A stretch of 64,000 bases of DNA from Acididesulfobacillus acetoxydans (GTDB taxonomy: Bacteria; Bacillota; Desulfitobacteriia; Desulfitobacteriales; Desulfitobacteriaceae). The stretch's first letter is position 1; each line of letters opens with the position of its first letter. The DNA is taken from NCBI RefSeq assembly GCF_902729405.1, contig NZ_LR746496.1, forward strand, positions 2,728,001 to 2,792,000, in the 5' to 3' direction. A program made the position numbers and the translations under genes. The notes beneath the pieces were generated by a model. The model did no database searches. It was not told where the DNA came from and saw nothing but the letters and a program-made list of their open reading frames with translations. This document shows, piece by piece, positions 28,230 through 36,763 of this stretch.

Positions 28230-28967
28230 ATGAATAAGGTCATGAATATTGAAGTGGACTTACATACGCATACCGTGGCCAGCGGACACGCTTATTGTAC
28301 GATTTCCGAAAACGCGCTGGCCGCCTCCAAACGCGGTCTCAAGCTGCTGGGGATGACGGATCACGGACCGAGCATGCCGGGCGCGCCGACCCTTTATCAT
28401 TTCGGCAACCTTTCCGCACTTCCGCAGGAATTACATGGGGTGCGAATTCTGGGAGGGGTCGAAGCGAACATTACGAGCAGGGAAGGGGAGTTGGACATTC
28501 CCCTGCGCTATCTGGCAAAACTTGAGGTGGTTCTGGTTGGGTTGCACGTCTATTGTTATCCGGGTGGTACTGTCGAGCAAAATACTTCGGCTTATCTGAA
28601 AGCCATGAAAAACCCTTACACCGATATGATGGTTCATCCGGGGCGGCCGGAATTCGAATTGGATCTCGAACGGGTCGCTCACGCCTCCGCCGAATTAGGG
28701 ATTCCGGTCGAAATTAACAATAGCTCCCTCCGCGCCGATAAGAAAGGGGCTTGGGAAAATTGCCGCCGCTTTGCTCGCTTTATGGCAAAATACGGCGGCC
28801 CTGTCATTTTAGGCAGTGACGCGCATTTCAGTGATCGGGTCGGGGAATTTGGCTTTGCCCTGGAACTGGTCACGGAAGCCGCCATACGAGAGGAACAAGT
28901 GCTCAACACTTCTGTCTCTAAAGTTTTGGATTATCTGCGGCTGCGGCGGCAACAGCGAACGCCGTGA
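28230..28967 (+). CDS. PHP domain phosphatase (YcdX-like)
   Basis: The 245-residue protein is a PHP-fold metal phosphoesterase. Metal ligands are seen in DLHTHT (10-15), TDHGPSMPG near 48, GVEANI near 75, VHPGRP and GSDAHFSD near 196. The arrangement matches the YcdX/YcsE-like phosphatase group rather than DNA polymerase or histidinol phosphatase PHP domains. The substrate is unknown. It has its own promoter and an ATG after TTGGAGGTG. Confidence 0.88.
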   Translation: MNKVMNIEVDLHTHTVASGHAYCTISENALAASKRGLKLLGMTDHGPSMPGAPTLYHFGNLSALPQELHGVRILGGVEANITSREGELDIPLRYLAKLEVVLVGLHVYCYPGGTVEQNTSAYLKAMKNPYTDMMVHPGRPEFELDLERVAHASAELGIPVEINNSSLRADKKGAWENCRRFARFMAKYGGPVILGSDAHFSDRVGEFGFALELVTEAAIREEQVLNTSVSKVLDYLRLRRQQRTP

Positions 28968-29134
28968 CAGGGCGCGCCCAAGCGGGCGTCCCGGCCCAAG
29001 CCGGAGGAGTAAGCAGCGTGCTCCCCTAAGATACGTTTCGTACTCACCAAAGCACGATCTCACGATGCATGGTCTGGCAAGCCGTGGCGTGAAAAAATAT
29101 TTTTCGGGTATTTCTTTATAGAAGATAGAAAACA

Positions 29135-29345
29135 AGCAGGAAATCCTGTTTCCGGGGCGAATATCTTAGTAAATTCTAAAAAGAGAACGCACAACGGAGG
29201 GCTTGGCCTATGTCCATATTCTTTTTAGAAAAGGCCCCGGGATGTTTCAGCGGGGAACCCCCCGGGATCTTTTAGGGGGCGGCACAACGCCCCGGGCACT
29301 CGCTTCCTTGATACGTCCCCCGGGGCGGCGAGTGGTGCGCGTGTT
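29135..29345 (+). other. Leader with conserved motif copy 2 and repeated CCCCGGG boxes
   Basis: The 406-base gap before the sigma-54 activator has no gene that I can support. It contains AGCAGGAAAT followed by TTTCCGGGGCGAA at 29135-29160, similar to 5231-5262. Four CCCCGGG-type boxes follow between about 29235 and 29335, in alternating complementary arrangement that can form several mutually exclusive stems. This may be a structured leader or a binding array. Confidence 0.4.
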
Positions 29346-29373
29346 TTTTTTCAGTAAGGAGGTGTCCGGAAAG

Positions 29374-31065
29374 GTGGGCCTCGTAAAAATTGGAATCGTG
29401 GGCGGAGGAAAAGGGGGTAGTTCTCTTTATAAAACTTTGAAAGATATTGAGCAGGTGGAAATATCCATGGTCTGCGATATTTTACCGAATGCTCCGGCCT
29501 TGATCTTGGCCAGACAGGACGGGGTGGCGACCAGTCTGTCGCTGGAAGAACTGTGTGCCGTTCCGGGCTTGAGCTTGATTATCGAGGCTACCGGAAAAGA
29601 AGAAGTACGGCAGCGGATTAATCTGCACAAGGACCGGCATACGGCCCTGCTGGAGGCGGTAGGGGCCAACCTGATGATGCATATCATCGAGGAAAAAGAG
29701 CAACTCTCGGAAATGAAACGGTTGAAAGGAGAATTGGATGCGATTCTGAATTCCGTTCAGGAGGCCATAGAATTTGCCACCAGCGACGGAACGATCCGTT
29801 TCGTCAACCCGTCCTTCAGTCGGGTAACCGGAGTTTCCTCCAAAGAGCGCATCGGCCAGAACATCTTCGAGGCCTCGCCTAACGGCGCTCTGGCCCGCGC
29901 TTTAAGGACACATGAGCCTATTTTTGCCCATCGCTCGCGGGTCGGAGGGTCGGATGTGGAGGTCGTCTCCAATGCCTCGCCCATCGTTGTCGACGGGCGC
30001 CTGGAAGGCGCTGTCGTCGTTTTTCAGCCCTTGACCGATATCTACAAACTGATGGAGCAGCTTCAGGCTTCCAACCAAGTTATCGACGAGCTGAAAACGA
30101 GAATTAACCAAATCACGACCAGTATGTACACTTTTGATGATATTCTCGGCAGCCACCCGGAGTTCGAGAAGGCTTTGGATTTGGCGGCCAAAGCGGCCAA
30201 GAGCGACTCGACCGTCCTCATCTCGGGTGAAAGCGGGACCGGCAAAGAACTCTTTGCCCACGCCATTCACGCGGCCAGTCAACGCCGGGATAAACCGTTT
30301 GTCAAGGTCAACTGTGCGGCCATTCCCGAAACCCTCTTGGAGAGCGAGTTTTTCGGGCATGAAAAAGGCGCTTTTACCGGGGCTCTTAAAACAAAATTGG
30401 GGAAGATGGAGCTGGCCAACGGAGGGACGATTTTCCTGGACGAAATAGGGGACATGAACTTGCACCTGCAGGCTAAACTGTTGCGCGTGCTCCAGGATAT
30501 GGAGTTTGAGCGAGTCGGCGGTACGCAGACCATTAAAGTGGACGTGCGAATTATCGCGGCGACCAATCGCATGCTGAAGGAGATGGTAAAGAAGGGCGAT
30601 TTTCGCGAGGACTTATATTACCGTCTAAATGTGGTCGAATTGCGCCTGCCCCCCCTGCGCAAGCACAAAGACGACATTCCGGCCTATGTCCATTCCCTGG
30701 TGCTCAAGTTCAACCGCAAATTCGGGAAGAAGGTCAGCGGTTTAACGGCTCAGGCCGAACAGCTGCTGCTCAATTATGACTGGCCCGGCAATGTGAGAGA
30801 ACTGCAGAACGTAATTGAGCGGGCCATGGTGACGGTCGAAGAAGACATTATTACCCGCAAACACCTGCTCAACCTGGTGGAGCCGCCCGCCGCGGGCGAA
30901 TCAGCACCTTTGGGAGAACTGATGCCGTTGGAGGAAATGGAGAAACGGATGGTCCGCTTGGCCGTCCAACGCTACGGCGATTCGGTGGAGGGAAAGAAGA
31001 AAGCCGCCCAAACCCTCAATATTTCCCTCGCCACCTTGTACAACAAACTGAAAATAATTACCTGA
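29374..31065 (+). CDS. Sigma-54-dependent activator with N-terminal Rossmann and PAS domains
   Basis: I place the start at GTG 29374 behind TAAGGAGGTG, giving 563 residues. Residues 4-115 form a Rossmann-like domain with GIVGGGKGG at 7-15, resembling NAD-binding oxidoreductase domains. A PAS domain follows (about 125-225), then the AAA+ domain with Walker A GESGTGKE near 286 and the sigma-54 contact loop GAFTGA near 332. A Fis-type helix-turn-helix ends the protein (KKKAAQTLNISLATLYNKL). Such enhancer-binding proteins open sigma-54 promoters, and a perfect -24/-12 site lies 358 bases downstream in front of sdhC. The Rossmann domain suggests sensing of NAD(H) or a similar cofactor, which is inference. 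Confidence 0.9.
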   Translation: MGLVKIGIVGGGKGGSSLYKTLKDIEQVEISMVCDILPNAPALILARQDGVATSLSLEELCAVPGLSLIIEATGKEEVRQRINLHKDRHTALLEAVGANLMMHIIEEKEQLSEMKRLKGELDAILNSVQEAIEFATSDGTIRFVNPSFSRVTGVSSKERIGQNIFEASPNGALARALRTHEPIFAHRSRVGGSDVEVVSNASPIVVDGRLEGAVVVFQPLTDIYKLMEQLQASNQVIDELKTRINQITTSMYTFDDILGSHPEFEKALDLAAKAAKSDSTVLISGESGTGKELFAHAIHAASQRRDKPFVKVNCAAIPETLLESEFFGHEKGAFTGALKTKLGKMELANGGTIFLDEIGDMNLHLQAKLLRVLQDMEFERVGGTQTIKVDVRIIAATNRMLKEMVKKGDFREDLYYRLNVVELRLPPLRKHKDDIPAYVHSLVLKFNRKFGKKVSGLTAQAEQLLLNYDWPGNVRELQNVIERAMVTVEEDIITRKHLLNLVEPPAAGESAPLGELMPLEEMEKRMVRLAVQRYGDSVEGKKKAAQTLNISLATLYNKLKIIT

Positions 31066-31095
31066 GAAAGGAAAAGGTGAGCGCCTATAAGGCTT

Positions 31096-31255
31096 GATCG
31101 TAAAATGACTTAAAATGAAAATGACTTAAAATGAAAATGACTTAAAATAAAGATAAAAACTAAAGAAAAAAGTAGAGATAAATAAATAAAAAAGTAGAGA
31201 TAAATAAAGAACAAAATAGGAAAAATAGAGAAAAAGTAAAGACAAAAAAGAAACT
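31096..31255 (+). repeat. A-rich low-complexity tandem repeats
   Basis: This stretch begins with repeats of AAAATGACTTAAAATGA and continues as degenerate AAAGTAGAGATAAATAA units. It separates the activator gene from the sdh regulatory region. No promoter is evident within it. Confidence 0.8.
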
Positions 31256-31300
31256 AAATAAAAACAGTCAGGGAGGTAGTTTTCTATAAAATAGAAAGAT

Positions 31301-31376
31301 CTTGTCTGGATTCTAGAAAGACGATAAGAGATGACAAGAACAGTCGCTTAGTTGATTTCACACGATCGGGGACAAG
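31301..31376 (+). promoter_or_regulatory. Possible upstream activating sites for the sdh sigma-54 promoter
   Basis: The hexamer CTTGTC/GACAAG occurs three times: CTTGTC at 31301-31306, GACAAG at 31333-31338 and GACAAG at 31371-31376. The first two form an inverted pair extended to ATCTTGTC/GACAAGAA. They lie 47 to 122 bases upstream of the -24 element, a usual range for enhancer-binding proteins. Binding by the neighbouring activator is inference. Confidence 0.4.
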
Positions 31377-31422
31377 CGGGTAACTTCGGGCGTTTTCTGA
31401 ATATAGACAAATCAGTTTCTCT

Positions 31423-31438
31423 TGGCACACTAATTGCT
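31423..31438 (+). promoter_or_regulatory. Sigma-54 promoter (-24/-12) of sdhCAB
   Basis: TGGCAC-N5-TTGCT is an exact match to the sigma-54 consensus. It lies 42 bases upstream of the sdhC start codon, next to the gene for a sigma-54 activator. Confidence 0.88.
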
Positions 31439-31480
31439 AGAATAGCGCCGTATACCCAGAAAAAGAAAGGAGAGGTTATT

Positions 31481-32092
31481 TTGAGTACTGTGCAGAGCCA
31501 GAGTCCCTATCATTTTCTCATTCGCCGCGTTCATTCATTGTTGGGTCTGTTGCCCATCGGAGTTTTTCTTACGTTTCACCTGCTTCTCAATCTCACGGCC
31601 CGGAGCGGGCCGGCCGCTTATGACCGTGTTATTGAAACGATGAGGCATTTTCCCGGGATTATCGTCGTCGAGTTGGTGGTCATTTTTATTCCGATCACTT
31701 TGCATGCGGTTTACGGGGCTTGGGTTGTCTACACCGGGCAAAGCAATGTCTTGCGCTACGGTTACGCCAGGAACTGGTTTTACATTCTGCAAAGGATATC
31801 CGGGCTTTATACGGTTATTTTTATACTGGTCCACGTTTCCGCCCTCCGTTTCGGTCAAGCGAATTTTGCCGCCCTGCAGCATTTCGTGGCAAACCCCTGG
31901 GGCCTGGCTTTTTATGCCGTGGGTATAGTGCTGGCGGTGTTCCACTTCATGAACGGACTCTGGGCTTTTGCCATTACTTGGGGATTGACGATCGGCCCCC
32001 GTTCACAAAAGATTTGGTCGTACGTTTGCGGTTTCTTGTTTGTCGTTATGTCAGTAGTCGGTTTAGCGGACCTAAGTGCTTTTCTGAGATGA
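31481..32092 (+). CDS. sdhC: Succinate dehydrogenase/fumarate reductase cytochrome b558 subunit
   Basis: The 203-residue membrane protein is the di-heme anchor of the Bacillus-type enzyme. Five hydrophobic segments are visible and conserved histidines lie in them (RRVHSLLGL, FLTFHLLLN, TLHAVYGA, ILVHVSAL, VFHFMNGLW) as heme ligands. It links SdhA/SdhB to menaquinone. The TTG start at 31481 follows AAAGGAGAGG; the longer open frame upstream runs through the sigma-54 promoter and is not coding. First gene of sdhCAB. Confidence 0.93.
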   Translation: MSTVQSQSPYHFLIRRVHSLLGLLPIGVFLTFHLLLNLTARSGPAAYDRVIETMRHFPGIIVVELVVIFIPITLHAVYGAWVVYTGQSNVLRYGYARNWFYILQRISGLYTVIFILVHVSALRFGQANFAALQHFVANPWGLAFYAVGIVLAVFHFMNGLWAFAITWGLTIGPRSQKIWSYVCGFLFVVMSVVGLADLSAFLR

Positions 32093-32176
32093 GATTCCGA
32101 GAGAAGATTCCGAGATTGAGATTCCGAGATGAGATTCTGAAATGAGATTCTGAAATGAGATTCTGAAATGAGATTG
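32087..32176 (+). repeat. Tandem GAGATTCTGAAAT repeats between sdhC and sdhA
   Basis: Three perfect 13-bp units TGAGATTCTGAAA are preceded by diverged GAGATTCCGAGAT units. The array begins at the sdhC stop and ends about 20 bases before the sdhA ribosome binding site. Confidence 0.9.
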
Positions 32177-32207
32177 GAAATGAGGCAGGATAGAAAGGAG
32201 AATGGCA

Positions 32208-33941
32208 ATGAGCAAGGTTATCATCGTCGGCGGTGGCTTGGCGGGCTTAATGGCGGCGATAAAAATAGCGGAAGAGGGCTCCTCGGTCGACTTGTTTTCT
32301 TTGGTCCCCGTAAAGAGATCTCACTCCGTCTGCGCCCAAGGAGGCATCAACGGAGCGGTCAACACCAAAGGAGAGGGAGATTCGCCCTGGGAGCATTTTG
32401 ATGATACGGTTTACGGCGGGGATTTTCTGGCTAACCAGCCGCCGGTCAAGGCGATGTGTGAGGCGGCACCGAACATTATTCATTTGATGGACCGCATGGG
32501 CGTTATGTTCAACCGGACCCCCGAAGGACTTTTGGACTTCCGGCGTTTTGGCGGCACAAAGCGGCACCGGACGGCTTTTGCCGGAGCAACGACCGGGCAG
32601 CAGCTCCTCTATGCCTTGGACGAGCAAGTTCGCCGCTATGAAGTGGAAGGGTTGGTCAAGAAACACGAGTTTTGGGAATTCCTTGCCGCAGTGATTGACG
32701 ACGGCATCTGCCGGGGGATCGTCGCCCAGAATCTGCGCGACATGAGCATCGAGGCCTTTGCCGCCGACGCGGTGATTATCGCCACCGGCGGCAACGGCAT
32801 GATCTTCGGCAAGAGTACAAATTCGACGATTAATACGGGCTCTGCCGCTTCTCTGCTCTATCAGCAGGGAGTCAAATATGCCAACGGGGAGTTCATTCAA
32901 ATTCACCCCACGGCCATTCCGGGTGAGGATAAACTTCGTCTGATGTCAGAGTCGGCCCGCGGCGAAGGCGGGCGGATTTGGACGTATAAGGACGGCAAAC
33001 CGTGGTATTTCCTAGAGGAGATGTACCCGGCTTACGGAAACCTGGTTCCGCGCGATATCGCGACCAGAGCCATCTATCATGTGGTTTTTGACCAAGGTCT
33101 GGGCGTGAACGGTGAGAATATGGTTTATTTGGATCTTTCGCATAAGGATCCCCATGAACTGGAAGTCAAATTGGGTGGGATTCTCGAGATTTACGAGAAG
33201 TTTGTCGGGGACGACCCGAAAAAAGTTCCTATGCGCATTTTCCCGGCCGTTCACTATTCGATGGGAGGCCTCTGGGTCGACTATGACCAGATGACCAATA
33301 TTCCCGGCCTTTTTGCGGCCGGGGAATGTGAATACCAGTATCATGGGGCCAACCGCCTGGGGGCGAATTCCCTTGTATCCGCCATTTATGCCGGTATGGT
33401 CTCCGGACCGAAGAGTCTGGAATATGTGAGTAAGAATAAAATCAAAACGCCAAGCGCGGATGAACCGGCTTTTCAAAAGGAGAAGAAACGCCAAGAGGAG
33501 AAATGGGCCCGGATCCTGAACATGCACGGTCATGAAAACCCCTATCTCCTGCACAAAGAACTGGGCGAACTGATGACTGAGAATGTGACGGTGGTGCGTT
33601 ACAATGACAAGTTAGAGGAAACGGATCGCCGCTTGCAGGAAATGATGAAACGCTGGCAGAATATCGGGGCCGATGATCCGGTGGTTTGGAGTTCACAGAT
33701 AGCTCCTTTCACCCGGCAGCTCTGGAATATGATGGAGTTGGCCAGGGTGATTACTTTAGGGGCCTTGCGCCGCAATGAGAGCCGGGGAGCCCACTACAAA
33801 CCGGACTATCCGGAACGCGACGACGCGAACTGGCTGAAGACGACGCTCGCGACTTGGACGCCCAAGGGGCCGGAGTTCAGTTATGAACCGGTTGACGTTT
33901 CCTTGATTCCGCCGCGGGCGCGCCACTACGATGTGGATTAA
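32208..33941 (+). CDS. sdhA: Succinate dehydrogenase/fumarate reductase flavoprotein subunit
   Basis: The protein of about 577 residues carries the FAD fold VIIVGGGLAGL at the N-terminus. The histidine of RSHSVCAQGG near residue 39 binds FAD covalently. HPTAIPG and SESARGEGG hold active-site residues, and GANRLGANSL occurs in the FAD domain. It matches the Bacillus-type (SQR/QFR type B) group. I prefer ATG 32208 because AAGGAG is 7 bases upstream of it; ATG 32202 is too close. It follows sdhC after a repeat-filled gap of about 110 bases. Confidence 0.95.
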   Translation: MSKVIIVGGGLAGLMAAIKIAEEGSSVDLFSLVPVKRSHSVCAQGGINGAVNTKGEGDSPWEHFDDTVYGGDFLANQPPVKAMCEAAPNIIHLMDRMGVMFNRTPEGLLDFRRFGGTKRHRTAFAGATTGQQLLYALDEQVRRYEVEGLVKKHEFWEFLAAVIDDGICRGIVAQNLRDMSIEAFAADAVIIATGGNGMIFGKSTNSTINTGSAASLLYQQGVKYANGEFIQIHPTAIPGEDKLRLMSESARGEGGRIWTYKDGKPWYFLEEMYPAYGNLVPRDIATRAIYHVVFDQGLGVNGENMVYLDLSHKDPHELEVKLGGILEIYEKFVGDDPKKVPMRIFPAVHYSMGGLWVDYDQMTNIPGLFAAGECEYQYHGANRLGANSLVSAIYAGMVSGPKSLEYVSKNKIKTPSADEPAFQKEKKRQEEKWARILNMHGHENPYLLHKELGELMTENVTVVRYNDKLEETDRRLQEMMKRWQNIGADDPVVWSSQIAPFTRQLWNMMELARVITLGALRRNESRGAHYKPDYPERDDANWLKTTLATWTPKGPEFSYEPVDVSLIPPRARHYDVD

Positions 33942-33958
33942 GAGGGGGAGGGATAGAG

Positions 33959-34711
33959 ATGGCTGAGAATAAAGAAATCCGCTTGAAAATTCGTCGCCAG
34001 GACGGGCCGGGTAAGCCGTCCCGCTGGGAGGAATTCACCATAGAGTATCACCCGAAAATGAATGTCATCTCCTGTCTGATGGAGATTCAGAAGAACCCGG
34101 TGACAGCGGACGGCAAGAAAACGACAGCCGTCGTCTGGGAGTGCAATTGCCTGGAAGAGGTTTGCGGAGCCTGCAGCATGAACATCAACGGACAGGCGCG
34201 GCAAGCTTGCTCAGCTTTGATCGACCAGCTCGAACAGCCGATCGTATTGGAACCCCTGACCAAGTTTCCGCTCGTCCGGGATCTCATGGTTGACCGCCAG
34301 ATCATGTTCGATAACCTGAAGAAAGTGCATGCCTGGATTCCGATTGACGGTACCTATGATTTGGGGCCGGGACCGCGCATGGCTGAAATAAAACGCCAAT
34401 GGGCCTACGAACTTTCCAAATGTATGACCTGCGGCTGCTGTATGGAGGCCTGCCCGCAAGTCAATTCCCGCTCTAAATTCATCGGCCCGGCCGCTATTTC
34501 GCAAGTCCGTCTCTTTAATGCTCATCCGACGGGAGAGATGAACAAACATGAACGCTTGGCCGCTCTGCTCGACGACGGGGGAATCACGGACTGCGGCAAT
34601 GCCCAGAACTGTGTGCGGGCTTGCCCCAAAAATATTCCGCTCACGACCAGCATAGCCGATTTGAACAGGGAGACCAACAAATTTGCCCTGAATCGTTGGT
34701 TGCGCAAGTAA
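33959..34711 (+). CDS. sdhB: Succinate dehydrogenase/fumarate reductase iron-sulfur subunit
   Basis: The 250-residue protein shows the [2Fe-2S] site CNCLEEVCGAC with a later cysteine (QAC) in the N-terminal half. In the C-terminal half CMTCGCCMEACP and CGNAQNCVRACPKN supply the [4Fe-4S] and [3Fe-4S] clusters. It wires electrons between SdhA and the SdhC hemes. It starts 18 bases after sdhA and ends the operon at a strong terminator. Confidence 0.95.
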   Translation: MAENKEIRLKIRRQDGPGKPSRWEEFTIEYHPKMNVISCLMEIQKNPVTADGKKTTAVVWECNCLEEVCGACSMNINGQARQACSALIDQLEQPIVLEPLTKFPLVRDLMVDRQIMFDNLKKVHAWIPIDGTYDLGPGPRMAEIKRQWAYELSKCMTCGCCMEACPQVNSRSKFIGPAAISQVRLFNAHPTGEMNKHERLAALLDDGGITDCGNAQNCVRACPKNIPLTTSIADLNRETNKFALNRWLRK

Positions 34712-34737
34712 TTTGGCCTATTGTGACGTTAATCCCG

Positions 34738-34766
34738 GGGGAGGTGTCATACCTCCCCTTTTCTTG
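34738..34766 (+). terminator. Terminator of sdhCAB and group II intron target
   Basis: GGGGAGGT-GTCAT-ACCTCCCC is followed by TTTTCTTG, and the intron 5' end comes immediately after. The T-run layout matches the terminator at the left intron copy (TTTTCTG). Confidence 0.92.
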
Positions 34767-36669
34767 GTGCGCCACGCATGACGATTAACTTGACGGTGAA
34801 AGTCCGTTATGGGGGTATGTAGCGACCAACCATTAGCTCAAGGCAAGGGTGTCCATTGCGAGATGGAATCTGAAGGAAGCCGGCGGCAAAGTTCCGCCCC
34901 GAGGAACACGAACAATATTAGGCGCGAAATGTGGGGTAAGACTGCCATACAAGTTGAAGCCCAAAAGCTACACGGACACGTCAGCGTAAATGTTGCGGGG
35001 ACATGGAATGAAAGTGAATCGTCTTACCGTGGGAGGCCTCACGGACGGGTGGAAACGGAGTAAGAAGCCCGGTTGAAACAAGATTTGTCGTGAGGAGTCA
35101 GCAGAAGCCATAGTACAGAGGTGTCCCGGACACCGACGGAAGGGCGGAACCAAAGGAGGTGTGGGTCAATGAAAGTTACCGAAGGTGGTAATTTAAAACA
35201 CAGACAACTTTGCTTTAAAGACTATCTGCAAAGGTCATCTGCGGAACAGAGAGAGTATGCAGAAGTGTGCGTGCCACCCAGGATGACCAAAACCGACAAC
35301 ACCAACACAGACGAGCAGACAGAGAAACTGCTAGAGGAAATTCTCAGCGCCGAGAACCTTAATCGAGCCTACTACAGAGTGAAGGGGAACAAAGGCGCGG
35401 GTGGAATCGACGGTATGCAGGTGGACGAACTTCTACCCTACCTGAAAGGACACAAGGATGAACTTTTGCAAGCCCTCTGGGACGGGAAATACCGTCCGAA
35501 ACCCGTACGGAGGGTAGAAATACCCAAAGAGAACGGGAAAATGAGAAAGCTGGGAATCCCTACCGTCGTGGACAGACTGATCCAACAGGCCATAACCCAG
35601 GTCCTTTCGCCAATCTTCGAAAGGCAATTCTCAGACAACAGCTATGGGTTCCGACCTCAACGAAGCGCTCACGACGCGCTAAGAGCATGTCAAAGGCATA
35701 TCACAGAAGGCTTTGTCTACGTCGTGGACATGGACTTGGAGAAATACTTTGACACGGTCAACCAAAGCAAACTCATCCAAATCCTCTCAGACACCATCAA
35801 AGATGGACGAGTCATATCCCTAATCCATAAATTCCTCAGAGCAGGGATTATGGTGGACGGACTATTTGAAGAAAGTCCGGAAGGCGTACCCCAAGGGGGG
35901 CCCCTTAGTCCCTTACTTGGAAACGTCATGCTAAACGTTTGTGACCACGAGCTAGAAAAGCGTGGGCATCGCTTCGTACGCTACGCGGATGACATGATGA
36001 TTTTCTGCAAAAGCGAGAAAGCGGCCCGGCGAACGCTAGACCATATTGTTCCTTATATCGAAGGGAAACTATTCCTCAGAGTCAATAAGGAGAAAACAAG
36101 CGTGGCACACGTGAGGAAAGTCAAGTATCTGGGATACGGCTTCTACATCCACAAAGGAAGAGGACGACTGAGAATCCACCCGAAAAGCATCCTGAAGCTA
36201 AAGGACAAGATCCGGAAAGTCACCGGACGGAGCAACGGGATGGGAATCGAGGAGAGAAAGGCAAAACTCAATTACATCATCCGAGGATGGACCAATTACT
36301 TTAAACTGGCAGACGCCAAAGCGTTACTCGGAAAGATGGACGAATGGCTACGAAGTCGAATTCGGATGGTCACATGGAAACGATGGAAGAGAGTACGCAC
36401 ACGATACGCGAACTTGCAGAAGCTTGGCATCAAGAAGGAGCAAGCATGGATGTGGGCAAACACAAGAAAGGGCTATTGGCGAGTAGCCCATAGCCACATT
36501 TTGACAATGTCCTTATCCAACAAACGCATCGAACGCGCAGGATACCCCAGTTTTAGTCAATGCTACTCTGCCAAATAACGTGTAAACTTTGGAGGCGCCG
36601 TATACCGAACGGTACGTACGGTGCTGTGGGAGGTCGGCTGGCCAATTAATGACCAGCCTCCTACCCGAT
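34767..36669 (+). mobile_element. Complete group II intron (class C type)
   Basis: The element starts with GTGCG and encodes a reverse transcriptase/maturase. After the ORF come a domain V-like hairpin with GCCGT and GTACGGTGC (about 36597-36630) and a domain VI-like stem GGAGGTCGGCTGG/CCAGCCTCC (about 36632-36660). It ends near 36669 in CCTACCCGAT. Insertion directly downstream of a terminator stem and lack of an endonuclease domain fit class C introns. The first 485 bases match the left-edge copy. The 3' boundary is set from the typical ending and could be off by a few bases. Confidence 0.9.
35169..36578 (+). CDS. ltrA: Group II intron reverse transcriptase/maturase
   Basis: The 469-residue protein has the reverse transcriptase blocks in order. 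GNKGAGGIDGMQVDEL is near 80, VVDMDLEKYFDTV near 190, PQGGPLSPLLGNVMLN near 245 and the catalytic RYADDMMIF near 270. The GIIM maturase domain (IRGWTNYF and onward) ends the protein. No HNH endonuclease domain is present, so mobility likely uses DNA replication forks or terminator-associated single strands. The start at 35169 is set by AAAGGAGGTG. The frame is intact. Confidence 0.95.
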   Translation: MKVTEGGNLKHRQLCFKDYLQRSSAEQREYAEVCVPPRMTKTDNTNTDEQTEKLLEEILSAENLNRAYYRVKGNKGAGGIDGMQVDELLPYLKGHKDELLQALWDGKYRPKPVRRVEIPKENGKMRKLGIPTVVDRLIQQAITQVLSPIFERQFSDNSYGFRPQRSAHDALRACQRHITEGFVYVVDMDLEKYFDTVNQSKLIQILSDTIKDGRVISLIHKFLRAGIMVDGLFEESPEGVPQGGPLSPLLGNVMLNVCDHELEKRGHRFVRYADDMMIFCKSEKAARRTLDHIVPYIEGKLFLRVNKEKTSVAHVRKVKYLGYGFYIHKGRGRLRIHPKSILKLKDKIRKVTGRSNGMGIEERKAKLNYIIRGWTNYFKLADAKALLGKMDEWLRSRIRMVTWKRWKRVRTRYANLQKLGIKKEQAWMWANTRKGYWRVAHSHILTMSLSNKRIERAGYPSFSQCYSAK

Positions 36670-36692
36670 TTGAACCCTCATTTGTAAAGATT

Positions 36693-36721
36693 TTGTTTTT
36701 AGGCGCAGATTATAGTAAACT
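36693..36721 (+). promoter_or_regulatory. Predicted sigma-A promoter after the intron
   Basis: TTGTTT (36693-36698) and TAAACT (36716-36721) are 17 bases apart and lie in the 3' exon, so the next two genes do not depend on transcription through the intron. Confidence 0.55.
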
Positions 36722-36763
36722 AGGCTAGGTGGACAAACTAGATCCAGACTTTGAAAAAAGGAC

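Noticed and set aside
31352-31480. N-terminal extension of SdhC
   Set aside because: The extended frame covers the sigma-54 promoter; the TTG at 31481 has a good ribosome binding site and gives the usual family length.
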